A DNA stretch of 64,000 nt, taken from contig NZ_CP121451.1 in assembly GCF_029689945.1 (NCBI RefSeq), forward strand, positions 5,022,001 through 5,086,000. The letters run 5' to 3'. Source of the stretch: Paenibacillus amylolyticus (GTDB lineage Bacteria > Bacillota > Bacilli > Paenibacillales > Paenibacillaceae). Shown here in pieces: positions 29,622 to 38,072 of this stretch; position 1 is the stretch's first letter; each line of letters starts with the position of its first letter. The notes beneath the pieces were generated by a model. The model saw nothing but the letters and a program-made list of their open reading frames with translations, searched no databases and was not told where the DNA came from. The position numbers were made by a program, and so were the translations under genes.

Positions 29622-30844
29622 TTATTCTAATGAGTATGATCTTCTCTGTTCTTTGGCCTGCCTGCTGACGATATACAGAATCACTGATCCTAGTGCCGCA
29701 CTGATTGTGCACGCCAGATACATCAGGGATGGACCTCCGGAATCGAGCAAGTATCCATTCAGCATATTCCCAACAATTCCGCCCAAGCCAGCAAACACCA
29801 TGTTAAACAAACTTTGTCCCGTGGCCTGCATTTCCCGTCCCGTGACGGAAGCCACATATTCCACTGCTGCAATATAGAAGAATCCGAAGGATAATCCATG
29901 CAGCACCTGAACGCCAATCATGACCTCAGGCGTCGGCCATAGCCATTGTATTCCCCAACGTAACATGTACGCCCCAGCTGCAAACAGCATCGTTCGTTCA
30001 TGTCCCCACTTTCGGAGTATGAATGCCGCTGCCAACATGGATGGAACATTGGTGATTGATGCAAGCAACAGCGCTGTACCTGTCATCGTCACAGAACCGC
30101 CAGCCATCTGAAATGAAATAACAAAAAAGGAGTTAAACGCAGTGAGCGTTTGGTTAACCAGGAAACAACCTGTTAGAAATAGAAGAAATGTCCGATTTCG
30201 GAGCAATCTTGCCAAACCTACGGAGAAGGTTACCGAGGACGAGGAGATGCTCGTCTGCCGGGGAAGTGTACTTGCCAGTATGGCGCTCAGCATGTTAAAC
30301 ATCAGAAAGGGCAGCCATAACATGTGAATGGAAAACTGAGAGAGATACATCCCTGCTGCAAATCCGCCAACTCCCGTTCCTATGCTCCCGAAGAGTCGGA
30401 TCATGCCATATGATGTATTGGCTGCTCTCGCGGCGGTAACCGCGTAGGAGTCAGCGACGGGTATTTGTGTCACTTGAAATATAGTGCATAAAGTATAAAT
30501 CAATATCAATATAATGTACACTTGAATATTGTAGAAGTACGCTAACGACGCAGGAACAAGCAGGCTTATGACCAGTACGAACCGTGTCTTTTTAAACTTA
30601 TCTACCAGAATTCCCCATATAGGTTGAAGAATGATAGATACGAGTGTGCCAAACGCCATGATAAATCCGGTTTCTTTACTGGAAAAACCTTGTGCTACCA
30701 ATATGGGATTAATGTAAGGGTTAAACATCCCCCGGCAAGTCCCATGAACAGATATAAGCCCTGTAATTTGAGTAAAACACGTCTTGCATCAGTGGAATCG
30801 GCTTTTATTTTCTCTGTGTAAGCCTTCATATGTCTATTTCTCAT
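29622..30844 (-). CDS. Major facilitator superfamily transporter, LacY/PPP-like (frameshift near 30729)
   Basis: About 407 aa, twelve predicted spans. The N-terminus (MRNRHMKAYTEKIKAD, LKLQGLYLFMGLAGG) and the rest (MFNPYINPILVAQGFSSKET) are in different frames, joined by restoring one G in the run near 30729. The loop IWGILVDKFKKTR is the MFS motif A region. The overall type, MFS_1-like/LacY, transports sugars or small aromatics with protons. It sits 43 nt downstream of a ROK kinase and a ROK repressor on the same strand, so import and phosphorylation of a sugar under ROK control is the natural reading. The substrate is not known. Confidence 0.82.
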
Positions 30845-30887
30845 CCGGATCTCCATCCTTTAATTCTATAGTGGCTTCACCTATTCT

Positions 30888-31946
30888 CTATTGATATGTC
30901 CGCGCCACACTCGACCTGATGGCGGCCAAAGCCCCGATTGCTCCTGCCCGATTACCAAGTTCGGCTACAGCTAAACGAACAGGAAGAACGGTGTAACGTT
31001 TGAGGCGTGTACGCACTTCATTAAGATAATAGGATGGGTTGGATGCTGCTACACCACCACCGATTACAATTATGGAAGGATTAAGTAATGCTGTAATATT
31101 CGCCAGTCCTCTAGCCATGTAACGCATAGGCAGTTCAAGAATCTCAAGTGCAGCAACATCACCTGATTCGGCCGCTTTGAAGACATGTCTGGCTTCGATC
31201 TGTCCAGCTTCCCCTCCTGCCAGACTCATGATAAGGGATAAGGAACTTCCTTTTCCATCTGCAAAATAACGTCTCGCCTGTTCGGTGATCCCCGTCCCTG
31301 AAGTCGCTTGCTCAAATACCCCAAAGGAATCTGCATCTGCAACGTAACCGGTATGAAGCCCTTCGTCTCCAGCTATGAAATGTCCAATCTCACCTGCTGC
31401 ACCATGCTGGCCGCTGTAAAGTTGTCCATTCAGGATAAGAGCAGCTCCAATGCCTGTTCCAACCGTGACCATCACACAGTGATGATGTCCCTGCGCTGCC
31501 CCTTGATCATATTCTCCCATTGCGGCCAGATTCACATCATTATCCAATATGATATTCCCGCTGTAATACTTCGCAATCACAGGACGAATATCAACCTCAG
31601 GCCACTGAAAAGCTGGAGCATTTCGCAGTATGCCTTCTTCCTGCAGAATCACACCCGGGAATCCCAAGCCTGCACCGGAAAGTTGTTCCAGACGGCATCC
31701 AACTTCTTGGCAGAACGTTTCCAATTCGGCGAATAACCATCGAAAGAACTCATCCGGCTGGTCGCTGTCAAGCGTAGGCAAGATACGTTCATGAACCTTA
31801 CTTCCAGCCTGTTGTGATGACAAGAGCATCAATGTTTTGGTACCTCCAATATCAATACCTGCAATCCAGCCGGATGGCTTATCCGCAACCGAAGTATCCT
31901 GATTGAGCTGAACATCTTTAATTACATTTTTCACGGATTCTGTCAT
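30888..31946 (-). CDS. ROK-family sugar kinase
   Basis: 352 aa, ATG 31946 after GAGGAGGG. ATP-binding phosphate-1 motif AGIDIGGTKTLMLL, catalytic Asp region IILDNDVNLAAMGE and GTGIGAALILNGQLYSGQHG are present. A CxCGxxGCxE zinc motif typical of many ROK proteins is replaced around GHFIAGDEGLHTGYVADADS, so zinc binding is doubtful. It probably phosphorylates a hexose or amino sugar taken up by the MFS carrier encoded next. It has no N-terminal DNA-binding helix-turn-helix, unlike the ROK protein encoded just upstream. Confidence 0.85.
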   Translation of the reverse strand: MTESVKNVIKDVQLNQDTSVADKPSGWIAGIDIGGTKTLMLLSSQQAGSKVHERILPTLDSDQPDEFFRWLFAELETFCQEVGCRLEQLSGAGLGFPGVILQEEGILRNAPAFQWPEVDIRPVIAKYYSGNIILDNDVNLAAMGEYDQGAAQGHHHCVMVTVGTGIGAALILNGQLYSGQHGAAGEIGHFIAGDEGLHTGYVADADSFGVFEQATSGTGITEQARRYFADGKGSSLSLIMSLAGGEAGQIEARHVFKAAESGDVAALEILELPMRYMARGLANITALLNPSIIVIGGGVAASNPSYYLNEVRTRLKRYTVLPVRLAVAELGNRAGAIGALAAIRSSVARTYQ

Positions 31947-31982
31947 CCCGTTTCCCTCCTCACATCTCGTACATCCAATCTC

Positions 31983-33218
31983 TTATTCCGTAGCTTCCTG
32001 CTGAAGTTTCAGCATCGTTTGTTGTATGGCCACTTGCACGGCGCCAGTGACAACAGCCTGTTCACCAAGCTTGGAACAGATTAACTGCGGTTGTACTGGG
32101 AATTGCTCAGTTATGATCCTCCTCAACAAAGGCAATAACACATCGCCGTTCCCTCCTACGCCTCCCCCAAGCACAATGAGATGCGGAGCAAGCACAACGC
32201 TAATCTGTCGCAGAGCTGAAGCAATCATCTGGCTGTATTGTTGTAGAATGTCTAACGCCTCTACTTCTCCACTGCGTGCAGCTTCAAATAACTTCTCGGG
32301 AGTCTCGTATCTGTGAGGATCATCTGCGACTACATCTTCATTGATCTCCACTACCGCTCCCGCATCAGCAGCAGCATCCAATAGTTCATCATGCTGATCA
32401 AGATACTCCTTGACCAGTAGCATTAGACCATCAGCTGACAACACATCCTCCAGGCGTCGCCCATCCTCCACCAGCATCTCTGCGATCTCTCCGGTTAAAC
32501 CACCAAGACCACGAAGCAGTTGGCCATGTACCATGATGCCTGCTCCCGTCCCAGTTCCAATGGAGAAAAAAACAAACAAGGGATGACCTGCTGCGGCACC
32601 GCTCCGATACTCCCCAAGTGCAGCGAGATTCACATCATTCTCCAGGATCACTTCGCAGGGAAAGGCGCCAGATAACGATTCCAGCGAAAAAGCTTGTTCC
32701 AAACCCGCTAACGGGTCGACAATACGATGGATTCGGCCTGAATCAGGGAGCACTACACCCGGTATGCCGAACCCAATGCACTGAATCTGATCCCAATGTA
32801 GCTCATTCTCATCAAGCAATTCGTTCATATGGCTTTGAAGAAGCGTCAGCATTGTCGCCTCTGATCGATCCTGACCTTCTTGCACAACCATGGGATGTGT
32901 TCGATAGGCGATGATCTCTCCATTCAGATCCGATAATGCAATCCGAATGCGTGTTGCACCGATATCTATACCACAGACATAATAAGCCGTTTCATTGAAA
33001 CGGATGAGGGTTGCTTTGCGCCCCTGAGCATTGTCGGCTCTCCCCATTTCCTTCACCAGATTACGGTCAATCAGATGTTCTACAGCCAACGACACCGTTG
33101 GTTTGCTAAGTCCGGTCTGACGGCTGATATCCGCCCTAGACATGGTTCCCTGAGTTATCAGGGCATCCATAATGAGGTTTTCATTCAGATTACGGATATA
33201 TTGCGGTGTGCCAGCCAA
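31983..33218 (-). CDS. ROK-family transcriptional repressor (NagC/XylR type)
   Basis: 411 aa from TTG 33218 with AAAGGAGG upstream. N-terminal winged helix: TQGTMSRADISRQTGLSKPT with VSLAVEHLIDRNLVKEMGR. The ROK sugar-binding domain follows (YVCGIDIGATRIRIALSD, VILENDVNLAALGEYRSGAA, FSIGTGTGAGIMVHGQ). The zinc motif region is altered and acidic (ADAGAVVEINEDVVADDPH), an insertion not usual in NagC. It likely represses its own operon with the ROK kinase and MFS genes; the inverted repeat at 33242-33256 just upstream of its ribosome binding site is a candidate operator. Confidence 0.87.
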   Translation of the reverse strand: MAGTPQYIRNLNENLIMDALITQGTMSRADISRQTGLSKPTVSLAVEHLIDRNLVKEMGRADNAQGRKATLIRFNETAYYVCGIDIGATRIRIALSDLNGEIIAYRTHPMVVQEGQDRSEATMLTLLQSHMNELLDENELHWDQIQCIGFGIPGVVLPDSGRIHRIVDPLAGLEQAFSLESLSGAFPCEVILENDVNLAALGEYRSGAAAGHPLFVFFSIGTGTGAGIMVHGQLLRGLGGLTGEIAEMLVEDGRRLEDVLSADGLMLLVKEYLDQHDELLDAAADAGAVVEINEDVVADDPHRYETPEKLFEAARSGEVEALDILQQYSQMIASALRQISVVLAPHLIVLGGGVGGNGDVLLPLLRRIITEQFPVQPQLICSKLGEQAVVTGAVQVAIQQTMLKLQQEATE

Positions 33219-33241
33219 GTGATCGCCTCCTTTGATAGTTA

Positions 33242-33256
33242 GTTAAGTTTATTAAC
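33242..33256 (-). promoter_or_regulatory. Candidate ROK-repressor operator
   Basis: GTTAA-N5-TTAAC inverted repeat in AT-rich DNA just before the ROK repressor's ribosome binding site. ROK repressors usually bind such T/A-rich palindromes. The assignment is positional. Confidence 0.4.
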
Positions 33257-33403
33257 AAATAGATTAAATTCAATATATCATCGTGTTTGACAGGTGTACA
33301 GCTTTTTGTCATTGCACTCTTTTACTAGAAAGAGTCACACCTTCACTAGTAACACAAAAGCCTAATAAAGGAATTATTATACAATAATAGACGGCTATAT
33401 ATT

Positions 33404-33431
33404 ACCGAACCAATGTCCTGTTCATACAATA
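33404..33431 (+). promoter_or_regulatory. Sigma-K-like promoter for the small Cys/Lys-rich gene
   Basis: AC at 33404-33405, a 17-nt spacer, then CATACAATA at 33423-33431. This fits the Bacillus sigma-K consensus (AC, 16-17 nt, CATANNNTA) exactly. The ribosome binding site follows about 15 nt downstream. Short motif matches of this kind can arise by chance. Confidence 0.45.
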
Positions 33432-33458
33432 CCTTATCACACTCAGGGAGGGTTCAAT

Positions 33459-33620
33459 ATGTACAGAAAGCATAAAGGATGTCATCCAAAACCAAAGTGT
33501 TTTTACAAAAAAATCACGAAAACTTGTGTTACTAAAATTAAATATGTCCCTATAAAGTGCAAAAAACACTGTCATGTCACTGTTGAATATTGTCCGGTCA
33601 AAAAAAGAAAACATTATTAA
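33459..33620 (+). CDS. Small Cys/His/Lys-rich peptide, likely spore-coat type
   Basis: 53 aa, ATG 33459 six bases after GGGAGGG, one of the best ribosome binding sites in the window. It starts MYRKHKGCHPKPKCFYKKIT and ends VEYCPVKKRKHY. By count it has 6 Cys, 5 His, 15 Lys and 2 Arg but a single acidic residue. No signal peptide or membrane span is seen. A sigma-K-like promoter lies before it and a clear terminator after it, so it is a complete monocistronic unit. Small basic Cys-rich proteins expressed late in the mother cell are common in spore coats; an antimicrobial or metal-binding peptide is the alternative. I do not recognise a family. Confidence 0.7.
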   Translation: MYRKHKGCHPKPKCFYKKITKTCVTKIKYVPIKCKKHCHVTVEYCPVKKRKHY

Positions 33621-33630
33621 TATTCTATTG

Positions 33631-33660
33631 CCCTTCTCGATTGAGAAGGGTCTTTCTTTT
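33631..33660 (+). terminator. Terminator after the small Cys/Lys-rich gene
   Basis: CCCTTCTC (33631-33638) pairs with GAGAAGGG (33643-33650), followed by a T-rich tail. It lies 10 nt after the stop codon. Confidence 0.9.
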
Positions 33661-33766
33661 GGAACTAGATTAATACCCTGTTCAATGAACCTATCAAAAA
33701 AGTTGCGGTGATATTTCACCGCAACTCCCTTCTTTCATATATACCTGCTATTTATATACCTGTTCC

Positions 33767-34605
33767 TCAAGTTTTTGAAAGTTCAATAAATCCTTCACCG
33801 AATACATCACGCACATCATGAATAGTGATAAAGGCAATCTCGTCTTCCGCTCGTACAATTTTCTTCAGCATGGAGACTTCCTGCTTGCTAATGACAATGT
33901 ATAAAATTTCTTTCTTATTTTTCGTGTAATACCCGTGTCCGGACAACACGGTTACACCGCGGTCCATCTTCTCAATCACTTGCTTCGCGATCTCATCCTG
34001 CTTGGAAGAGATTATCATAACCGCCTTTTTCGGATTGAGTCCTTCAATAATGAACTCCATCGTTTTGGTACCCACGAACAGCAAGACAATCGTACACATT
34101 AGACCTTGCGGCCCTATAATGAAGAAAGATGAGAATGCCACAATGAGATCAAAGAATAATAATCCATAACTGATGTTCCAATCCAGATATTTATTGGCAA
34201 GCCGTGCCAGAATAACGGTTCCGGCTGTTGTTCCCCCACTCTAACAATCAATCCAATCCCCAGACCGGCAAACAATCCGCCAAATATCGTATTAATCCAC
34301 AACTCATGCGAGTCAATGGTCCAGCTCTCTGTCAGATGCAGAAACAATGAGTTGAACACAACCGCAATAATCGTATACACCGTAGTCGTTTTATCAAGAA
34401 ACCGGTATCCCACGATTAACAATATACCGTTCAGGATCAGGTTCATCAGTCCAGGTGACCATCCAAACAGGTAATACAAAATAATCGTGATGCCCGTTAC
34501 CCCACCTTCAGCCAAATCGTTCGGGATGACGAACAGGTTCACCGCCAGTGCAAACAGAAATGCACCTGCCATAATAAATAGAATATCCGTAATTCGTTTC
34601 TTCAT
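33767..34605 (-). CDS. YitT-family membrane protein (frameshift near 34237)
   Basis: About 279 aa from ATG 34605 (MKKRITDILFIMAGAFLFAL). Five or six N-terminal spans carry the YitT repeats (NLFVIPNDLAEGGVTGITII, LIVRVGGTTAGTVI-type segment), and a C-terminal cytosolic DUF2179 domain is visible (KKAVMIISSKQDEIAKQVIE, RGVTVLSGHGYYTKNKKEIL). The frame break is one G missing in the run near 34237. YitT/DUF2179 proteins have no established function; fluoride- or polyamine-type transport has been suggested for relatives only loosely. ATGs slightly upstream (34626, 34617) are alternatives because no strong ribosome binding site singles one out. Confidence 0.8.
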
Positions 34606-34702
34606 TATGCATTCCATCCAATCCATCAGAAATCAACCTAATCGACCCGTCTCATAAGTTGTCATAATCACTCAAAGATAGATTTTACCATGCTCACAAC
34701 AA

Positions 34703-34725
34703 AATTTGTATACATAATACAAATT
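34703..34725. promoter_or_regulatory. Inverted repeat between yitT-like and des genes
   Basis: AATTTGTAT and ATACAAATT, 9-bp arms with a 5-nt spacer, followed by a related half GTAATTTG. It is about 100 nt before the YitT-like start and 280 nt before des. It could be an operator for the YitT-like gene; no T run follows, so it is not a terminator. Confidence 0.4.
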
Positions 34726-34800
34726 GTTGCGTAATTTGTGCAAAGGAATTTGTAGAACTTTCTTTCGTTGATCCTGGGTCAAGCCATTCCATGGCATACA

Positions 34801-34820
34801 ACCATGACAAATGTCATGGT
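34801..34820 (+). promoter_or_regulatory. DesR-type operator, upstream palindrome
   Basis: A perfect palindrome with arms ACCATGACA and TGTCATGGT and a 2-nt centre. It lies about 65 nt upstream of the des promoter -35. In Bacillus subtilis, phosphorylated DesR binds two adjacent sites upstream of des; the ATGAC/GTCAT core here recurs at 34859-34873. Confidence 0.6.
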
Positions 34821-34858
34821 CCATCATTGATATTCATCATTACAGAAGACTGACGTTT

Positions 34859-34892
34859 ATGACTTACTGTCATGATCGGATTATTTTACAAT
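34859..34892 (+). promoter_or_regulatory. des promoter with second DesR-type half-palindrome
   Basis: ATGAC-TTACT-GTCAT (34859-34873) shares arms with the upstream palindrome and overlaps a poor -35 (TTACTG, 34864-34869). A 17-nt spacer leads to -10 TACAAT (34887-34892). A weak -35 covered by an activator site fits positive control by DesR. Confidence 0.5.
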
Positions 34893-34981
34893 GATAAAAA
34901 CGCTTCCTAAAGGAAAGTCTTACCGGGAAACGCCAAGTTGTAGCTGACACAGCTATAACGATTGAAGGAGGACATCATTTT

Positions 34982-36040
34982 ATGAACAGATCAAAAGAAA
35001 TGGCCTTAAAAAAGGAAGTAACCCCTTATGAAAAAAATGATCTCAAATTAAGCATCCGTCAGTTAATCAATACATTGCTCCCACTCTTCTTGTTATGGGC
35101 TGCAGCTTACTTTAGCTTATCGGTTTCCTACTGGCTAACCTTCCCAATTGCCTTGGTGGCATCCGGATTTGTACTGCGGACGTTCATTATTTTCCATGAC
35201 TGCTGTCATGGTTCATTCTTCAAGAGCAAACGCGCCAATGATATTCTCGGTACCATTACCGGTGTATTAACAGTGACTCCCTATCAACAATGGAAAAATG
35301 AGCATGCCATCCATCACGCCACAAGCAGTAATCTTGATAAACGGGGTGTAGGCGATATTTGGGTTATGACGGTTGACGAATATAAAGAAGCTTCCCCTTT
35401 GGGTCGTCTTTTCTACCGGATTTATCGTAATCCGTTCGTCATGTTCTGTATCGGACCCATTTACGTATTTTTGTTGGCTTACCGTTTTAACCGCAAAGGT
35501 GCAAGACGTAAAGAACGCATCAATACACACCTGACTACCGTATTGATTGTCGTGCTCTATGCATTCATGTCCTGGTTGGTCGGCTGGCAGGCTTTTGTCA
35601 TGGTGCAGGCCCCTATCTTCTTCTTCTCCGGTTTCTTTGGCATCTGGCTGTTCTACGTTCAACATCAGTTCGAAGAAACATATTTTGAACACGAAGATGA
35701 ATGGAGTTATGTAAAAGCAGCGGTTGAAGGTAGTTCCTATTACAAATTACCAAAATTGTTGCAATGGATCAGTGGTAACATCGGATTTCACCATGTGCAT
35801 CACTTGAGCCCGCGTGTACCTAACTATTTCTTGGAAGAAGCACATAATGCAACACCACCCTTGCAAAAAGCGACGACCATTACATTACGTTCCAGTTTGG
35901 TTGCTCTGCGCTTCCGTCTGTGGGATGAGGATTCCAAACAGTTCATTAGCTTTAGACAGCTCAAAGAACTATCCCGCAAACCTTATGTTCAACCGACTAT
36001 CCGTGTAACCAATCCAGCGGGTCTGACAGAGAAGCCTTAA
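34982..36040 (+). CDS. des: Acyl-lipid fatty acid desaturase
   Basis: 352 aa, the same length as Bacillus subtilis Des. Three His boxes bind the di-iron centre: FHDCCHGSF, HAIHHATSSNLDKRG and HHVHHLSPRVPNY. Four membrane segments are visible. The enzyme introduces a cis double bond into membrane phospholipid acyl chains (delta-5 in B. subtilis) using ferredoxin or flavodoxin, raising fluidity after cold shock. ATG 34982 follows GGAGG. desK and desR follow in the same orientation, and DesR-like palindromes lie upstream, so regulation as in B. subtilis is very likely. Confidence 0.93.
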   Translation: MNRSKEMALKKEVTPYEKNDLKLSIRQLINTLLPLFLLWAAAYFSLSVSYWLTFPIALVASGFVLRTFIIFHDCCHGSFFKSKRANDILGTITGVLTVTPYQQWKNEHAIHHATSSNLDKRGVGDIWVMTVDEYKEASPLGRLFYRIYRNPFVMFCIGPIYVFLLAYRFNRKGARRKERINTHLTTVLIVVLYAFMSWLVGWQAFVMVQAPIFFFSGFFGIWLFYVQHQFEETYFEHEDEWSYVKAAVEGSSYYKLPKLLQWISGNIGFHHVHHLSPRVPNYFLEEAHNATPPLQKATTITLRSSLVALRFRLWDEDSKQFISFRQLKELSRKPYVQPTIRVTNPAGLTEKP

Positions 36041-36128
36041 CTCTGTCGGATTCGTTTTCTTGTATTCAAGCCATAGTCATGCTACAGTCATGCTAAAGTT
36101 GTGTACAAGTAGCAAGGAGGAGAATTAC

Positions 36129-37277
36129 ATTCAAAAGTGGATGCAGATTTTTTATAAAAATACAGGGTTAAACCCTTATGTATGGCTTGTCTTTTTCATC
36201 CTGCCCTTCTATTACATCTCACAATATTCCAAAATATGGACAATGGTCACTGGCATCATAATCATTCTCGTTTTCTTCGTCTGTTATCTGCTTGCCTTCA
36301 TCACCAAGGGTTGGCAGGTATACATGTGGATTGGACTGCTCATTGCCATCTCCATTACAATGACTATCGCCTATGATTATGCCTACTTCTCATTGTTTCT
36401 TGCTTTTTTTATTGGGAATATTAAAAATAAAGCCGGTTTTTTCACCCTCTACTCGGTGAATTTGGGAGCCAGTTTTCTCACCGTTAACTACGGTTTTATC
36501 AAACAAAGTTCCCTATTATTGAGTCAGTTTCCGTTTGTATTCATCAGCTTGATGGCCTCCATCCTGCTACCAATCAGTACGTATAACAAAAACAAGACTG
36601 AACAATTGGAAGGCCAGTTGGAAAATGCAAACAAGCGACTTGATGATCTCGTAAAAATGGAAGAACGCCAGCGTATCGCCCGTGACCTGCACGATACACT
36701 TGGACAGAAGCTCTCTCTGATCGGTCTAAAAACCGATCTGGCGAAGCGGCTGCTTCGTAATAATCCCGATCAGGCCGAGATCGAATTGAACGACCTTAGG
36801 CAAACGGCCAGTACAGCTTTGAAGGAAGTCCGAGAAATGGTAACCACCATGCGTGGTACACAATTGGTCGATGAACTGTTCCGTGCGGAGCAGATACTGA
36901 AGGCCGCTTCGATTGAATTTGTGCTGAAGGGTAATCCGAAACTGCAAGACACGTCACAATTGAATGAAAATGTGCTTGGCATGTGCTTGAAAGAAGCTGT
37001 CACCAATGTTGTCAAGCACAGTCAGGCAACTGCTTGTACCATCGCCATTGAGGAAACACCCGCCAATAATGTACTCACAGTGCAAGATAACGGCGTCGGA
37101 ATAGAACGAACTCGCAAACAGGATCGGCGTGGAACAGGAATTTTGGGCATGAAGGAACGACTTGAATTTGTGAATGGATGTCTGGATATTCGCTCTACGA
37201 CAGACATTCAGGGTACAGCGATCATCATTCATGTTCCCAAACTCGTTCGCAAACCGATAAAGGAGGAAGAATCATGA
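36129..37277 (+). CDS. desK: DesK-like membrane thermosensor histidine kinase, probable ATT start
   Basis: About 382 aa. Four or five N-terminal spans (PYVWLVFFILPFYYISQYSK, MTGIIIILVFFVCYLLAF-like) form the membrane-thickness sensor. The HisKA_3 motif ERQRIARDLHDTLGQKLSLI carries the phospho-His; the ATPase has MCLKEAVTNVVKHSQA, VQDNGVGIE and GTGILGMKERLEF. AAGGAGG ends 8 nt before an ATT codon at 36129 in frame (then QKWMQIFYKNTG); the next ATG, 36141, is 20 nt away from the site. No ATG, GTG or TTG lies at a normal distance, so AUU initiation is the best reading. The gene overlaps desR by 4 nt (ATGA). Confidence 0.87.
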   Translation: MQKWMQIFYKNTGLNPYVWLVFFILPFYYISQYSKIWTMVTGIIIILVFFVCYLLAFITKGWQVYMWIGLLIAISITMTIAYDYAYFSLFLAFFIGNIKNKAGFFTLYSVNLGASFLTVNYGFIKQSSLLLSQFPFVFISLMASILLPISTYNKNKTEQLEGQLENANKRLDDLVKMEERQRIARDLHDTLGQKLSLIGLKTDLAKRLLRNNPDQAEIELNDLRQTASTALKEVREMVTTMRGTQLVDELFRAEQILKAASIEFVLKGNPKLQDTSQLNENVLGMCLKEAVTNVVKHSQATACTIAIEETPANNVLTVQDNGVGIERTRKQDRRGTGILGMKERLEFVNGCLDIRSTTDIQGTAIIIHVPKLVRKPIKEEES

Positions 37278-37873
37278 TCAGGATTGTAATCGCGGAAGAT
37301 CAGCGCATGATGCTCGGTGCCTTGTCTTCCCTCCTCAATCTGGAGGATGATATGGAAGTTGTCGGACGTGCCAGCAATGGCCAGGAGGCTCTTTCCCTTG
37401 TGCAGGAGCTTACCCCCGACATCTGTCTGATGGATATTGAAATGCCCGTGAAAAGCGGCCTTGAAGCCGCAGAAGAACTCAAAGGAATGAATTGCAAGGT
37501 CATTATCCTGACCACTTTTGCCCGGACCGGATATTTCGAACGCGCTCTCAAGGGCGGTGTCCGCGGGTACCTGCTCAAAGACAGTCCAATTGAAGAACTT
37601 GCCGAGGCGATTCGCCAAGTCATGAATGGCAGACGTATCTTCGCACCCGACTTGGTAGATGAAGCTTATGTAGAAGAAAATCCCCTGACAGAACGGGAGA
37701 ATGCCGTACTTGGCCTCATGGCTGACGGGAAGAATACCAAGGAAATCGCCGGGCATCTGTTCATCACGACAGGCACGGTGCGTAACTACATCTCCATCAT
37801 TCTCAACAAGTTAAATGCCAGCAACCGCATTGAGGCAATCACCCGCTCCAAAGAAAAAGGCTGGTTCAAATGA
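37274..37873 (+). CDS. desR: DesR-like response regulator, NarL/FixJ type
   Basis: 199 aa, starting MIRIVIAEDQRMMLGALSSL at ATG 37274 behind AAAGGAGG. Receiver: acidic ED pair near residue 8, phospho-acceptor Asp in CLMDIEMPVKSG, Thr in VIILTTFAR and Lys in GYLLKDSPIEELA. C-terminal LuxR helix-turn-helix: LTEREN-AVLGLMADGKNT and the recognition part ITTGTVRNYISIIL. Phosphorylated by DesK in the cold, it would activate des through the palindromes at 34801 and 34859. It is the last gene of the unit; a terminator follows at 37971. Confidence 0.9.
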   Translation: MIRIVIAEDQRMMLGALSSLLNLEDDMEVVGRASNGQEALSLVQELTPDICLMDIEMPVKSGLEAAEELKGMNCKVIILTTFARTGYFERALKGGVRGYLLKDSPIEELAEAIRQVMNGRRIFAPDLVDEAYVEENPLTERENAVLGLMADGKNTKEIAGHLFITTGTVRNYISIILNKLNASNRIEAITRSKEKGWFK

Positions 37874-37970
37874 AAGTACCGCTTTAACCCATTGAAACAA
37901 AAATAAGCATGTGCCCCGGCTGGATAAGCTGCCATAATTTTTCTCAACTTGTTGTCGTCACATGCTTCAA

Positions 37971-38017
37971 CTAAAAGAGCTTGGCCCAGAAAACAATCCT
38001 GGACCAAGCTCTTTTAG
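37971..38017. terminator. Bidirectional terminator between desR and the lipoprotein gene
   Basis: A perfect 14-bp stem: CTAAAAGAGCTTGG (37971-37984) with CCAAGCTCTTTTAG (38004-38017). A/T runs inside both arms allow termination of both converging genes. Confidence 0.8.
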
Positions 38018-38072
38018 TTTGTTACAACCATCGAACCCACATCTCTTCTACATGACAGAATTTCTGTAAAGC

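Noticed and set aside
34703..34725. A terminator for the YitT-like gene or des
   Set aside because: The inverted repeat lies upstream of both genes and is not followed by a T run.
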